Positions 19,574-29,509 of a DNA stretch of 64,000 bases are shown here, one piece after another. Position numbers and translations under genes: made by a program. The stretch's first letter is position 1; each line of letters starts with the position of its first letter. The stretch is taken from the NCBI GenBank assembly GCA_003210285.1, contig QCVS01000001.1, positions 228,449 to 292,448 of the forward strand. The letters run 5' to 3'. Origin of the DNA: Prochlorococcus sp. AG-686-J21 (GTDB lineage: Bacteria > Cyanobacteriota > Cyanobacteriia > PCC-6307 > Cyanobiaceae). Below the pieces are notes generated by a model. The model ran no database searches. It was given only the letters and a program-made list of their open reading frames with translations, and was not told where the DNA came from.

Positions 19574-20641
19574 ATGATGACTTCATCAAATAATCAATCT
19601 TTAGAAAAAACATCTGATTTGCACGTTGTTGAAACACGGCCATTAATACCTCCAATCAAACTTCATAACGATATACCTCTAGATTATACCTCCGCTGATA
19701 CTGTCTCAAATACTAGAAGATCGATACAAAATATTTTGCATAATAATGATCCTAGGCATTTAGTCATAGTGGGACCATGCTCAATTCATGATATTGAAGC
19801 TGCTAAAGAATATGCAGAACATATTCAGGAATTTAGAAAAAATTATAATGATAAATTGGAAATTGTAATGAGAGTATATTTTGAAAAACCAAGAACCACA
19901 ATTGGATGGAAAGGATTGATAAACGATCCGCATCTAGATGGTTCATACGATATCAACACAGGTTTACGTAGAGCTAGAAGTTTACTCTCTTATCTTGCAA
20001 CTCGAGGAATCCCTGCAGCGACTGAGTTGCTAGATCCAATTGTTCCTCAATATATTGCTGATTTAATCAGCTGGACAGCAATTGGTGCAAGGACTACTGA
20101 AAGTCAAACTCATAGAGAAATGGCTTCAGGATTATCCATGCCTATTGGTTTTAAAAACGGTACGGATGGTTCCTTCAGTACAGCTATTAATGCGATGCAG
20201 TCGGCTTCAAAATCTCATCATTTTTTAGGTGTTAATGATCAAGGTTATGCTTCTATTGTAAATACAACCGGTAATCCTGATGGACACATAGTTTTAAGAG
20301 GGGGTTCAAAAGGAGTTAATTTTGAAAATCAACACGTAAAAAGTATTTCTTCTGAACTAAAAGTAGGTAATCTTCCTTACAAAGTTATGATTGATTGTAG
20401 TCATGGAAATTCTAATAAAGACTTTAGGAAGCAATCTGATGTTCTAAAAAATGTAGCAAATCAAATTAAAAATGGGGAAAAAAACATTTTAGGAATTATG
20501 CTTGAAAGTCATCTTAAGGAAGGTAATCAAAAACTTTCAAATAGCAAAGATCTTGAGTATGGGAGAAGTATTACCGATGCTTGTATAAATATAGATACTA
20601 CAAAAAATCTGCTCGCGAATTTATATGAGTCAATGTTTTAA
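19574..20641 (+). CDS. aroG: 3-deoxy-7-phosphoheptulonate (DAHP) synthase, AroG type I-alpha
   Basis: First step of the shikimate pathway, condensing PEP with erythrose-4-phosphate. Motifs: VGPCSIHD near residues 65-72 (metal cysteine), MRVYFEKPRTTIGWKGLINDP near 97 (metal and PEP residues), GARTTESQTHREMASGLS near 172 and DCSHGNSNKD near 274. It is the E. coli AroF/G/H-like subtype and the usual length (355). ATG doublet at 19574. Feedback-inhibitor identity cannot be read by eye, so the symbol is generic. Its stop is 1 bp from the convergent kinase-like gene. Confidence 0.93.
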   Translation: MMTSSNNQSLEKTSDLHVVETRPLIPPIKLHNDIPLDYTSADTVSNTRRSIQNILHNNDPRHLVIVGPCSIHDIEAAKEYAEHIQEFRKNYNDKLEIVMRVYFEKPRTTIGWKGLINDPHLDGSYDINTGLRRARSLLSYLATRGIPAATELLDPIVPQYIADLISWTAIGARTTESQTHREMASGLSMPIGFKNGTDGSFSTAINAMQSASKSHHFLGVNDQGYASIVNTTGNPDGHIVLRGGSKGVNFENQHVKSISSELKVGNLPYKVMIDCSHGNSNKDFRKQSDVLKNVANQIKNGEKNILGIMLESHLKEGNQKLSNSKDLEYGRSITDACINIDTTKNLLANLYESMF

Positions 20642-20642
20642 T

Positions 20643-21287
20643 TTATAAACCTGTAATAAAATAATTAAAACAAAATGCTGCTGAAATCGGCACAATAAGA
20701 TTATCTATTCCAAAAATACTAAATTGTTCAATAACGGTGGAAATAAAAGCAATGGTAATCATATTTATACTCAAAGAATATTTCTGGAAATAACTTAAAC
20801 CAAAAATAACTATCAAGCTTGTAATAAACATAGTTATTGTTCCAAAAAAGGATTTTTTCTGGTTTAAAAAAAACCAACTTTTGGATTGAAAGTTTTTACC
20901 TATTAATCCTGCAAAGCCATCACCAAATGTCATTATAAAAAATCCAGCCATAAGTGAAGTTGGATCTTTATTCCAATAAAGGTAAATTAAAATAAATAAA
21001 CTGAGACAATAAAATAATGTTCCATAACTTTTTCTATCTACATCTTCAATAGTTGGGAATAATTTAGATTGGTAATTTATAAAAGTTAATAATGAAATAA
21101 GCCCTGTAAAATAAAGAGCAGAAATTTGATCTATACCTAAAAATTTAGCTAGAGGAATTAAAGGTCCTATTCCAATATGAATGATTTTTCTAAGTGTTTC
21201 TTTATTATTTGGATTAAACCTTTTATATATTATTGAGATAAAAAAGATAATAAATATATAAATTAAAATAAAAACAAAATTTAACAA
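20643..21287 (-). CDS. Phytol/dolichol kinase-like membrane protein
   Basis: A 214-residue integral membrane protein with about six hydrophobic segments. RKIIHIGIGPLIPLAK near residues 33-48 and the central MTFGDGFAGLIGKNFQSKSW, with the FGD...G.G triad, fit the CDP-alcohol/SEC59-VTE5 dolichol and phytol kinase superfamily; FFGTITMF follows. Cyanobacterial members recycle phytol freed from chlorophyll for tocopherol or chlorophyll. The substrate is inferred from lineage, not seen. It follows the sigma factor gene by 5 bp on the same strand, so is likely in the same transcript. Confidence 0.78.
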   Translation of the reverse strand: MLNFVFILIYIFIIFFISIIYKRFNPNNKETLRKIIHIGIGPLIPLAKFLGIDQISALYFTGLISLLTFINYQSKLFPTIEDVDRKSYGTLFYCLSLFILIYLYWNKDPTSLMAGFFIMTFGDGFAGLIGKNFQSKSWFFLNQKKSFFGTITMFITSLIVIFGLSYFQKYSLSINMITIAFISTVIEQFSIFGIDNLIVPISAAFCFNYFITGL

Positions 21288-21292
21288 CTTAA

Positions 21293-22312
21293 TTATGCTG
21301 CTTTTTGATGAGTAGTCATTACTCTCAGTTTTAATATTGCCTTTGCTTCTAGTTGCCTAACTCTTTCTCTGGATACATTTATTTGTCTTCCTATTTCAGC
21401 TAGTGTGAGAGGCTCTTCTCCATCTAAACCGAATCTAAGTTTCATAATTTTTTGTTCTCTTTCATTTAGTTGTGTAAGCCAGGTTCCTAAATGTTCTTTT
21501 TGAATGGTTCTATCCATCCCTTCCATAGGCTCTTCTCCATTTGGATCGGGAATAAGTTCACCAAGAGTACTACGATCTTCTTCGCCTCTTGCGTGAGCAT
21601 CAAGAGATGCGCATGGAGCACTTTGAGAGATCAAGTCTTCCAAATCTTTTTGCTCAATCCCCATTTCTGTTGCCATTTCTAATCTGGTTGGTTGCCTTCC
21701 AGATTTTTGAGACAACTCTCTGGAAACTCTCCTCATTTTGGATAGCTTTTCACTGATATGAATTGGCAATCGGATTGTCCTAGCACTATTATCAATAGCT
21801 CTTGTCATTCCTTGTCTAATCCACCAATAAGCATACGTAGAAAATTTATATCCCATCGCAGGATCAAATTTATCAACAGCTCTTTCTAAGCCTATAGCAC
21901 CTTCTTGTACCAAGTCTAATAACTCTAAACCTTGATTTTGATACTTCTTGGCAACAGAGACTACTAGCCTTAAATTGGCTGACATCATCCTATCTCTAGA
22001 TCTTTTCCCAATTTTAATTAGGCGAAGATTTTTTGATGATCTTTCTATTTCAGGAATTTCTAGCATTTTTTTCATGTTTTGAACATGATGCGCTAGCTCT
22101 ATTTCCTCTGCTGCTGTAAGAAGAGGAACTCTTCCAATACTGCTTAAGTAATAACCTATAGAATCTGAAGCAAGTCTTACAGATTTTTTTTGGCTTTGTT
22201 TAGCAGTTAAGCTCGATTTTGTTTTGCGAGTCTTGCCCGCAGTGTTTGGTAATCTAGGTTCTTCAGTTTTCTTTTTTGAAGAACTATTTCCAGATTCCAG
22301 AAGGATCCCCAT
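21293..22312 (-). CDS. Group 2 sigma-70 family RNA polymerase sigma factor
   Basis: A 339-residue sigma factor. Region 1.2 DSIGYYLSSIGRVPLLT is present, region 2 includes LRLVVSVAKKYQNQGLELLDLVQEGAIGLERAVDKFDPAMGYKFSTYAYWWIRQ (quoted here only as a family mark; core-binding and -10 recognition), region 3 follows, and region 4 ends with the helix-turn-helix TLAEIGRQINVSRERVRQLE. No region 1.1 and no large non-conserved insert, so it is a non-essential group 2 factor and not the primary RpoD. ATG at 22312 is preceded by AGAGGCCAGG, a plausible ribosome site; an upstream start at 22399 would add 29 non-family residues. Confidence 0.93.
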   Translation of the reverse strand: MGILLESGNSSSKKKTEEPRLPNTAGKTRKTKSSLTAKQSQKKSVRLASDSIGYYLSSIGRVPLLTAAEEIELAHHVQNMKKMLEIPEIERSSKNLRLIKIGKRSRDRMMSANLRLVVSVAKKYQNQGLELLDLVQEGAIGLERAVDKFDPAMGYKFSTYAYWWIRQGMTRAIDNSARTIRLPIHISEKLSKMRRVSRELSQKSGRQPTRLEMATEMGIEQKDLEDLISQSAPCASLDAHARGEEDRSTLGELIPDPNGEEPMEGMDRTIQKEHLGTWLTQLNEREQKIMKLRFGLDGEEPLTLAEIGRQINVSRERVRQLEAKAILKLRVMTTHQKAA

Positions 22313-22518
22313 CACCCTGGCCTCTTTAAATGGATTTTTTAAAAAGTTAGCACTGAAATCAAAATAAAAACTACTTTTGCGTTGAAACTTTAAAGACAAA
22401 TAAATAAAATTTTTTCTATATTCCTCAAAAACTACTGATACAATTGAGTTTTAGCTAAATATAAAATATTTATCAATATTAAGTAATTTTTAAAATGTTA
22501 TAAAAATTAATTGTTTCT

Positions 22519-24597
22519 TCAATTTTTGATCAAATCAATTTGAGACCGATTTAAGTTTGAGTCCTCCTTCTTTTTTTCATATACTCCATCTTTATTCATT
22601 ACCCAGGAGTAATAATTATCATCAATATAAATTTGTAAAAGATTATATAGTTGAGATTTTAATTTTATGTCTTCTATAGGAGTTACTGCTTCTATTCTTC
22701 TGTCTAAATTTCTTCTCATCCAGTCTGCACTGCCAATAAATACTTCTGAATTATTGTTATTATGAAACCAAAAAATTCTAGAATGCTCCAAAAAATTTCC
22801 AATAATACTCGTGACCTTAATATTTTCGCTCAAATTCTTTCTTTGAGGATATAAACAACAAATACCTCTGATAATTAGGTGAATTTTAACTCCTGTTTGA
22901 GAAGCTAAATAAAGTAATTGAATAATTTCTGGATCTACTAGGGAATTCATTTTTGCAATGATTTCTCCTTTTTCTCCTCTTTTGGCATTTTCAATTTCTC
23001 TATTTATTAAAAAGATGAATTTTTTTCTTAATGATGTTGGGGATACTAATAATTTGTGATAAGTCTTTTGTTTTGAGAATCCTGATAAGTAATTAAATAG
23101 TTCAATTAAATCTGAGGAAATATCAGGATCTGTTGAAAGAAGTCCTATATCTGTGTAAAAGCGAGAAGTGTTTGAATTATAATTTCCAGTTCCGATATGA
23201 AAATAATTTCTTAGTTTTCCTTTTTCTTTTCTAACCACTAACGCAATTTTTGTATGTGTTTTGAAGCCTAGTATTCCATAAACGACATGAATTCCAGCCT
23301 GCTCAAGCTGTTTAGCCCATTGAATGTTGTTGTCTTCATCAAATCTTGCTTTGAGCTCAACAAGAGTCATTACCTCTTTCCCATTTTCAGCGGCTCTCAT
23401 CAAAGCTTCAATAATTGGAGAATCTTTTGAAACTCTATAAAGAGTAATTTTAATAGCTAATACAAGGGGATCATCAGCAGCTTTATTGATAAACTCTTCA
23501 ACAGAGGTTTTGAATAAGTCATACGGGTGATGCAGAAGTATATTTTGTTTCCTGAGAATGCTGAAAATAGAGTTAAAGTTTTTATCTTTTGGAGCATCTA
23601 GTGATTTTAATAATGGATGAGTGTTGCCAATTAACAAATTTCTTTTTAAATCATCGCGATTAATTTTCGTAAGATAATTTAAATCATCAAGTCCTAATAA
23701 GCTTTTGCAAAAGTAAATATATTCTTCTGTTATTTCAATACTCTCAATGAGTAACTTTAAAATATTCTCTGGTATATTTTCTTCTACTTCTAATCTAACT
23801 ACATCACCCCCTAATCTTCTTTTTTGCAAGCTTTGCTCTACTGCAAGAAGCAAGTCGTCAGCTTCAAGTTCTTTTAATTCTAAATCCGCGTCTCTTGTTA
23901 CCCTGAAAAAAGAATAATTTAAGCATTCCATTCCATTAAATAAGGCATTGATATTGTTTCCAATTAAGTCTTCAACAGTTATAAAAAAATGCTCTCTTTC
24001 ATCTTCAGTTTCAATAATTTCATTGGGAATAAGTATAAATCTGCCTATATTTTTTGTCGGGATTTTAATTCTTACAAATTGATTTTTTGATTCTTCGCCA
24101 TCATTAATTAGAGCAGCTAAATTCAGACTTAGGTTACTTATAAAAGGGAATGGGTGTGCAGGATCAACAACTAATGGCGTTAATAATGGAAAAATTGATG
24201 ATAGGAAATAATTATTACACCAATTTTTTTGATTTTCATTAAGTTTCTGATATTTTTTGATGAAAATTCCCTTACTCCTGAGCTCATCATTTAGTTCTTT
24301 ATTAAGGTAGTTTTCTTGGAGGGTTGTGAGATTTTTTACTTCTTTGTTTATTTTTTTTAGTTGTTCTTTAGGCATTAGTCCATCAATACTTCTTTTTCTA
24401 ATTCCAGCTTCAACTTGAGCTTTTAATGATGCAACCCTAACCATAAAAAATTCATCAAGATTATTACTGAAAATTGAAAAAAATTTAATTTTATCTAGTA
24501 CTTTATAGTCTTTCTCCATACCAGTAAGAAGAACTCTCTTATTAAATTCAATCCAACTTAATTCCCTATTAATGTAGTTATTTGCTTCGTATTTCAT
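22519..24597 (-). CDS. ppk: Polyphosphate kinase 1
   Basis: Reversibly polymerises the gamma phosphate of ATP into polyphosphate. The 692-residue sequence begins YINRELSWIEFNKRVL (N-terminal PPK domain), contains GFKTHTKIALVVRKE near residue 420 with the catalytic histidine that becomes phosphorylated, YFHIGTGNYNSNTSRFYTD near 445, and a C-terminal region with HSRIFWFHNNNNSEVFIGSADWMRRNLDRR. I chose ATG at 24597, 16 bp after the exporter stop; an earlier start at 24651 would overlap it. Relevant to phosphate storage in oligotrophic water, an inference. Confidence 0.95.
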   Translation of the reverse strand: MKYEANNYINRELSWIEFNKRVLLTGMEKDYKVLDKIKFFSIFSNNLDEFFMVRVASLKAQVEAGIRKRSIDGLMPKEQLKKINKEVKNLTTLQENYLNKELNDELRSKGIFIKKYQKLNENQKNWCNNYFLSSIFPLLTPLVVDPAHPFPFISNLSLNLAALINDGEESKNQFVRIKIPTKNIGRFILIPNEIIETEDEREHFFITVEDLIGNNINALFNGMECLNYSFFRVTRDADLELKELEADDLLLAVEQSLQKRRLGGDVVRLEVEENIPENILKLLIESIEITEEYIYFCKSLLGLDDLNYLTKINRDDLKRNLLIGNTHPLLKSLDAPKDKNFNSIFSILRKQNILLHHPYDLFKTSVEEFINKAADDPLVLAIKITLYRVSKDSPIIEALMRAAENGKEVMTLVELKARFDEDNNIQWAKQLEQAGIHVVYGILGFKTHTKIALVVRKEKGKLRNYFHIGTGNYNSNTSRFYTDIGLLSTDPDISSDLIELFNYLSGFSKQKTYHKLLVSPTSLRKKFIFLINREIENAKRGEKGEIIAKMNSLVDPEIIQLLYLASQTGVKIHLIIRGICCLYPQRKNLSENIKVTSIIGNFLEHSRIFWFHNNNNSEVFIGSADWMRRNLDRRIEAVTPIEDIKLKSQLYNLLQIYIDDNYYSWVMNKDGVYEKKKEDSNLNRSQIDLIKN

Positions 24598-24613
24598 TAG
24601 GAGGTTTATTTCG

Positions 24614-25864
24614 TTAATTATAGGAAATTTTGTTATCTTTCCCTTCAGCAATAAGGTAGATCATAAACAGTAAAATAATTGATCCTGCAATAAATGGTGC
24701 TTTAGGACCAAAATCATCATAAACTCTCCCAGCCATACCAATACCTAAAACTCCTCCAAGACTTTGAAGACCTTGCAAATTACTTAATATGGATCCCTGA
24801 TTATCCCCATCTAATTTTTTTGAAATTAAAGCTCTTAAGGTAGGGGTAATTAACCCTGCGCCTACAGCTAAAAATGAAACTGCAGAGTAAATATTTGCTG
24901 CCGCATTTTCTTTAGGGGAAGTTATCAATAGGAAACATGCTAACAGAATAAATCCTGAACCAATCAAGGTGAGTTTCATTTCTCCAAATCTTTTTACTAA
25001 GGGACCAATTAGGCCACCCTGTACAATAATTGCTATTACGCCTACAACTACAAGAGTTCCACTGGATGCCTTAGTAGTCCAATTCAGAGACTCTTGAAGG
25101 AAGAAAATTAAAATATTTGTTAGTCCAGTAAAAGCTATAAAATATATAAAAAAAGCTAGAGATAATTTTCTAATTTTTTCTTCTTTAAATACTTTAAATA
25201 ATTGTTTTAAAGGGTTTTTTAAAATTTGAGTTGATTTATTTAATTCTTTTTGAGGCTTGGTTTCTGGCAAATAAAAGAATACTAGTATAAAGTTTATTAT
25301 TGGAATTATTGAAGCTATAATAACTGGAATAATAAAATTATTATCCGTATTTTTAGCAAAAATAACAACAAATATATTACCTAAGAAAAAACTTAACCCA
25401 AAGGCAACTCCAATAAGTCCAAATGTTTTTGCCCTTTTTTCAGGACTAGAAATATCTGCCAGAATAGTAGTTGCTGTTGCTGCAGTTCCACCACTTAGGC
25501 CATCAATAAGTCTTGCTATAAACAATAGAAGTAAGGGTATAGTAGCTAGCGAAGTTGACCAATCAAATAAAACAGTAAAAGATAATATTGAAATTCCGAT
25601 GATTGAGCCAGTTATACAAAACAAAGTTACAGGTCTTCTTCCATACCTATCGCTCATAAGCCCAATAAAAGGAGAAGCTGTAAATTGTGCTAATTGATAG
25701 GTACAAGATAGTAGACCATAAGTACTAGCTTTTGAGTCAAAAAGTAAAACAAAAGAAGGTAATATTGGTAAAAGGATACTTTCGCTTAGTCGATCATTTA
25801 GGAGAGTTACAAAAGCACTGAACAAAGTAAATTTTCTACTTGGCTTGAATAAACTTTTTTTCAC
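24614..25864 (-). CDS. MFS transporter, drug/tetracycline-exporter-like
   Basis: A 416-residue membrane protein with about twelve hydrophobic helices. The loop 2-3 motif GLMSDRYGRRPV (residues ~64-75) is the classical major facilitator signature, and RLIDGLSGGTAATATTILADIS resembles the motif C antiporter region of TCR/Tet-type exporters. Substrate unknown. Upstream of ppk on the same strand, 16 bp apart, so they may be co-transcribed. Divergent from cobA, with a short shared promoter region. Confidence 0.88.
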   Translation of the reverse strand: MKKSLFKPSRKFTLFSAFVTLLNDRLSESILLPILPSFVLLFDSKASTYGLLSCTYQLAQFTASPFIGLMSDRYGRRPVTLFCITGSIIGISILSFTVLFDWSTSLATIPLLLLFIARLIDGLSGGTAATATTILADISSPEKRAKTFGLIGVAFGLSFFLGNIFVVIFAKNTDNNFIIPVIIASIIPIINFILVFFYLPETKPQKELNKSTQILKNPLKQLFKVFKEEKIRKLSLAFFIYFIAFTGLTNILIFFLQESLNWTTKASSGTLVVVGVIAIIVQGGLIGPLVKRFGEMKLTLIGSGFILLACFLLITSPKENAAANIYSAVSFLAVGAGLITPTLRALISKKLDGDNQGSILSNLQGLQSLGGVLGIGMAGRVYDDFGPKAPFIAGSIILLFMIYLIAEGKDNKISYN

Positions 25865-25910
25865 AATATTTATCTACAATGCATTTTCTTCTACTACCAT
25901 ACTTGTTAAT

Positions 25911-25914
25911 GGAG
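25911..25914 (+). promoter_or_regulatory. Shine-Dalgarno site deciding the cobA start
   Basis: GGAG with a 6-nt spacer (ATTAAT) before GTG at 25921. The spacing is close to optimal, while the in-frame ATG at 25909 overlaps this site and has no such element upstream. This supports GTG as the start. Confidence 0.5.
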
Positions 25915-25920
25915 ATTAAT

Positions 25921-26694
25921 GTGCCCGGTGTAGTTTATTTAGTTGGAGCAGGTCCTGGAGACCCTGAGCTGCTAACTTTAAAAGCTTTACGACTTATCAA
26001 AAGTTGTGATGCTTTAGTCCACGACGCGTTAGTTTCTGGCGAAATCATAAAGGAAACTAACAAGAAAACCGAAATATTTAATGTAGGTAAAAGGGCTGGT
26101 TTGTGTTCTGTTCCTCAGGCTGAGACAAATTCACTTATTTTAAAATTAGCAAAAGAAGGAAAGAATGTTGTAAGGCTTAAAGGAGGTGATCCTTTTGTTT
26201 TCTCACGAGGAGGTGAAGAAGTATCTTTTTTAGAAAAAAATGGGATTTCAGTTGAAATTGTGCCTGGGATAACTTCTGGAATAGCTGCTCCTTCAAATTT
26301 TGGGATTCCATTAACTCATCGAGAAGCAGGAAGCTCCATAACTTTTGTCACTGGACATGAAGATATTAATAAAGACAAAAGGACTGTTAATTGGAGAATG
26401 TTAGCTAAATCATCAGACGGTTTAGTAATTTATATGGGCATAAGAAATATAGAATTTATTGTTAAAGAATTACTTTTAGGCGGTTTGGATAAGAATACTA
26501 AGTGTGCTGTTATTCAAGAAGCAACTTTACACAATCAAAAATGTTTAATTTCAGAATTAAAGAATTTAGTAGAGACAATTAGTAATAAAGGTTTTACTGC
26601 ACCCTCAATTGTTGTTATTGGTAATATTGTTGATTTTAAAGTTAATAACTATATAAATAATCTATCTGATGCTTTTTTACCTGAGAAAAAATAA
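25921..26694 (+). CDS. cobA: Uroporphyrinogen-III C-methyltransferase
   Basis: SAM-dependent methylation of uroporphyrinogen III to precorrin-2, the branch point to cobalamin and sirohaem. Motifs from the GTG start: VYLVGAGPGDPELLTLKAL (SAM loop) at residues 4-22, VRLKGGDPFVFSRGGEE near 82 and EIVPGITSGIAAPSNFGIPLTHR near 104. At 257 residues it is the single-domain SUMT type, with no CysG dehydrogenase fusion. Alternative in-frame ATGs are at 25879 and 25909. Its stop is 2 bp from convergent pabC. Confidence 0.94.
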   Translation: MPGVVYLVGAGPGDPELLTLKALRLIKSCDALVHDALVSGEIIKETNKKTEIFNVGKRAGLCSVPQAETNSLILKLAKEGKNVVRLKGGDPFVFSRGGEEVSFLEKNGISVEIVPGITSGIAAPSNFGIPLTHREAGSSITFVTGHEDINKDKRTVNWRMLAKSSDGLVIYMGIRNIEFIVKELLLGGLDKNTKCAVIQEATLHNQKCLISELKNLVETISNKGFTAPSIVVIGNIVDFKVNNYINNLSDAFLPEKK

Positions 26695-26696
26695 TT

Positions 26697-27524
26697 TTAC
26701 TTATATAACAATTCCCAGAAATACTTTGGATCAAAAGTTGTTATAAATTCTATATCATTAACTCTATTAATTTGCCTACAAGATAAACTATTAATTGCAA
26801 TTAAAATATCATCATTATAAAATTTAGGTAAAATAAATTCTTCTTTTATGATTTTTAATTTTATAGCTTTTTTTACCATAATTCCCTGAAGACATCCACT
26901 TTCTTTTCTTGGTGTTATCCATCTATTATTTCTTTTTAGTAATATATTAAAAGTACTGCCACAACATAATTCATTGGCTGTATTTAACATTAAACAATCA
27001 TCAAATAACTTTTTATTAGCTTCTATTAGTACTTGTATTGATTGATTATATGAGAAAGTTTTACATTGATTGATTAAACTATATTGATTTCTTTTCTCTG
27101 CTTGACTAATAAATGTACTTATTGGAGAAAAATTAGGTTTTATAACATAAAATTCAATCCATAAATTATGATTATAATCCTTCTGTTGATCATTATTAAT
27201 TCTAATTGTTCTGTCATTATTTAAACCTCTACTGTAATTAATTCTAATTGATCCTAATTGATTATTTTTAAGAGATAATTGTGTAATACCCAGATTAATA
27301 ATGTCTTTTAAATGTGATTTATTAATATTCACATTCATGTTTAAAACCCTACCGCTATTTTCTAGTCTCTGAATATGTTCGTCTATCAAAACAGCATTAT
27401 TATTTTTTATTAAAATAGTTTCGAATATTCCATCTCCAAACTTAAGACCTCGATCATTTGCTGATATATAAATATCTTCAATATCTAGCCATTTATTTTT
27501 TTGCCAACCTATACTCTGTTTCAT
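26697..27524 (-). CDS. pabC: Aminodeoxychorismate lyase (class IV PLP aminotransferase fold)
   Basis: Releases pyruvate from 4-amino-4-deoxychorismate to give p-aminobenzoate for folate. Class IV marks: DRGLKFGDGIFETILI near residues 24-39, a lysine in INQCKTFSYNQ near 154 that fits the PLP Schiff base, and NELCCGSTFNILL near 184. Start chosen as ATG at 27524 because it overlaps the pabB stop as ATGA, the usual coupled arrangement; an upstream start at 27557 is also open. A branched-chain aminotransferase is the alternative, but adjacency to pabB favours PabC. Confidence 0.85.
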   Translation of the reverse strand: MKQSIGWQKNKWLDIEDIYISANDRGLKFGDGIFETILIKNNNAVLIDEHIQRLENSGRVLNMNVNINKSHLKDIINLGITQLSLKNNQLGSIRINYSRGLNNDRTIRINNDQQKDYNHNLWIEFYVIKPNFSPISTFISQAEKRNQYSLINQCKTFSYNQSIQVLIEANKKLFDDCLMLNTANELCCGSTFNILLKRNNRWITPRKESGCLQGIMVKKAIKLKIIKEEFILPKFYNDDILIAINSLSCRQINRVNDIEFITTFDPKYFWELLYK

Positions 27525-28840
27525 TTCAATGAATCTATTAAAGGCAAAAGTTTCCACTTTAGTTCTTCTGTTTCATTTTGAGGATCAGAATCACTAACTA
27601 TTCCGCAACCAGCAGATATATTTATTTGCTTATTTTTTACTACAAATGATCTTATTAGTATGTTGCTATCAAACTCTCCATTCCAGTCAACTTTTATGAA
27701 GGATCCACAGTAAGGTCCTCTTCCATTTTTTTCTATTTCAAATAGCCTTTGGCATGAACGTAATTTTGGAGCCCCAGTTATTGAGCCTCCTGGCCAGCAA
27801 GCAATTAGTAAGTCAACCCAGCTTTTATCCTTTTTAAGTTTTCCTCTAATTACTGATGTAAGATGATGAACTTTCAAGTAACTCTCAAGTTTTAATATTT
27901 CTGGAACCTCAATACTTCCTATTTCGCATACTTTGCTTAAATCATTTCTCAAGAGATCCACAATCATAATATTTTCAGCTCGATCTTTTTCATTCGTTAT
28001 CAAATCTATGGCATTTAATGCATCTTGATTTTTATCTTGATGCCTTGATCTTGTGCCTTTGATAGGTCTTGATTCGACGTATCCATCTTTGTCTATTTTC
28101 AAAAATCTTTCAGGTGAAGTTGATAACACTGATTCGTTGATTCCTTTTGAATTATTTATTATTATTCCTCCAAAAGGGGCTTTCAATTTTCTTCTTATTT
28201 TTGAATATATGGTTAAAGAACTATAAGTTTCTAAAGCTTCAACCTCACATTGAGTTGTTAGATTTGCTTGAAAAATATCTCCTATAGATATTAATTTCTT
28301 AACTTTTAAAATATTTGTTTGAAATTCGTTGGTAATTTCTTTTAAATTAATTTTTGAAAAATCAAATTTCAGATTATTTTTAATAGAATTTTTTTCTGTT
28401 TCAGCATTAATATTTAAAATTATTTTTTCAAATTTATTTATTTCAGTAGAACTAGTTCCCTCAAGAATTATTTCATTAGAAACTAGATTAAATTTAATAA
28501 TTGGATCATAAGATGCAATCCACAAAGTTGATATTTCATTATTCTTCCATGGATTTTTTGGCTCGATATAAGCGCCCGCCTCAAAGTTTAACCAGCCCAT
28601 CCAAAATCCTCTATCAATTTTTTCTAATTTAAAAAATGGATTATTATCAATATTCAAATTATTGATATCTCTAGAGCAAATAATTTCCTTTGGGTTGACT
28701 CCTAAAATAGACCATTCTCCATTATCTTTCCCATCACTATCTAACCAAGACAATCCATGGTCTCCAAATTTCAATGCAAAATGATTAGCTATCAATTCTG
28801 GATCAAGCCACTTAGATAATTTTTTTGTCTTAATTCTCAT
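27521..28840 (-). CDS. pabB: Aminodeoxychorismate synthase component I
   Basis: Converts chorismate plus ammonia to 4-amino-4-deoxychorismate. The 439-residue chorismate-binding enzyme shows SRPIKGTRSR near residue 254; the lysine in PIKGT is the PabB-type residue, where TrpE has alanine, so this is PabB and not anthranilate synthase. Also ENIMIVDLLRNDLSKV near 280 and WPGGSITGAPKLRS near 350. It overlaps pabC by 4 bp (ATGA) and the upstream queC end by 11 bp. No pabA glutaminase is in the window. Confidence 0.92.
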   Translation of the reverse strand: MRIKTKKLSKWLDPELIANHFALKFGDHGLSWLDSDGKDNGEWSILGVNPKEIICSRDINNLNIDNNPFFKLEKIDRGFWMGWLNFEAGAYIEPKNPWKNNEISTLWIASYDPIIKFNLVSNEIILEGTSSTEINKFEKIILNINAETEKNSIKNNLKFDFSKINLKEITNEFQTNILKVKKLISIGDIFQANLTTQCEVEALETYSSLTIYSKIRRKLKAPFGGIIINNSKGINESVLSTSPERFLKIDKDGYVESRPIKGTRSRHQDKNQDALNAIDLITNEKDRAENIMIVDLLRNDLSKVCEIGSIEVPEILKLESYLKVHHLTSVIRGKLKKDKSWVDLLIACWPGGSITGAPKLRSCQRLFEIEKNGRGPYCGSFIKVDWNGEFDSNILIRSFVVKNKQINISAGCGIVSDSDPQNETEELKWKLLPLIDSLK

Positions 28841-29504
28841 TCTTTTTTATTTGCCATTTTTCGTAGGCTGTTTGTCTAATTCTGCAACTATCACATTTCC
28901 CACAGGGTTCTAAATTTCCTGAATAACAACTCCATGTTTTTTCTAAAGGAACATTATTATCAAAAGCTAATTGAATAATATCTTCTTTATTTAGATCGAG
29001 TAAAGGTGTCCAAAGTTTAATTGGATTTTCTTCTCTTCCACGTTTGTTAGCAAGATTAGCTAGTTCTTGAAACTTTTTAATGTAATCAGGTCTGCAATCA
29101 GGATAACCAGAGTAATCTAGTGCATTAACTCCGAGGCCTATTAAATCAGCATTTATTGCTTCAGCATAGCTTAACGCAACAGAAATAAAGATCGTATTTC
29201 TTCCAGGCACATAGGTGTTTGGAATTATATTTTGCTGTATGCCATCAATAGGTAAATCTTTTTTTATATCTGTAAGAGATGACCCGCCCCACAAAGATAA
29301 GTCAAGCTTTACTATTTTAAATTCCTCTATTTCAAAGTGATTGGCTATTGTGAATGCGGAATCTAATTCTTTTTTATGTCTTTGTCCGTAATCAAAAGAT
29401 AAACCAAATATTTTAGCTTTGGACGCTTTTGCTAAGCCTGTAACAGTTGAAGAATCTAAGCCTCCTGATAATAAAATTACTGCAGATTTATTTTTTAAAT
29501 CCAT
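28830..29504 (-). CDS. queC: 7-cyano-7-deazaguanine synthase QueC
   Basis: ATP-dependent conversion of 7-carboxy-7-deazaguanine to preQ0 for queuosine. N-terminal PP-loop LLSGGLDSST at residues 11-20; C-terminal zinc set CYSGNLEPCGKCDSCRIRQ near 195-213 with four cysteines; GRNTIFISVALSYAEAI in between. The 224-residue length is normal. It lies 5 bp after queE and overlaps pabB by 11 bp. Product is the base of queuosine in tRNA; it can also feed 7-deazaguanine in DNA, but no dpd genes are here. Confidence 0.96.
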   Translation of the reverse strand: MDLKNKSAVILLSGGLDSSTVTGLAKASKAKIFGLSFDYGQRHKKELDSAFTIANHFEIEEFKIVKLDLSLWGGSSLTDIKKDLPIDGIQQNIIPNTYVPGRNTIFISVALSYAEAINADLIGLGVNALDYSGYPDCRPDYIKKFQELANLANKRGREENPIKLWTPLLDLNKEDIIQLAFDNNVPLEKTWSCYSGNLEPCGKCDSCRIRQTAYEKWQIKKNEN

Positions 29505-29509
29505 ATAAA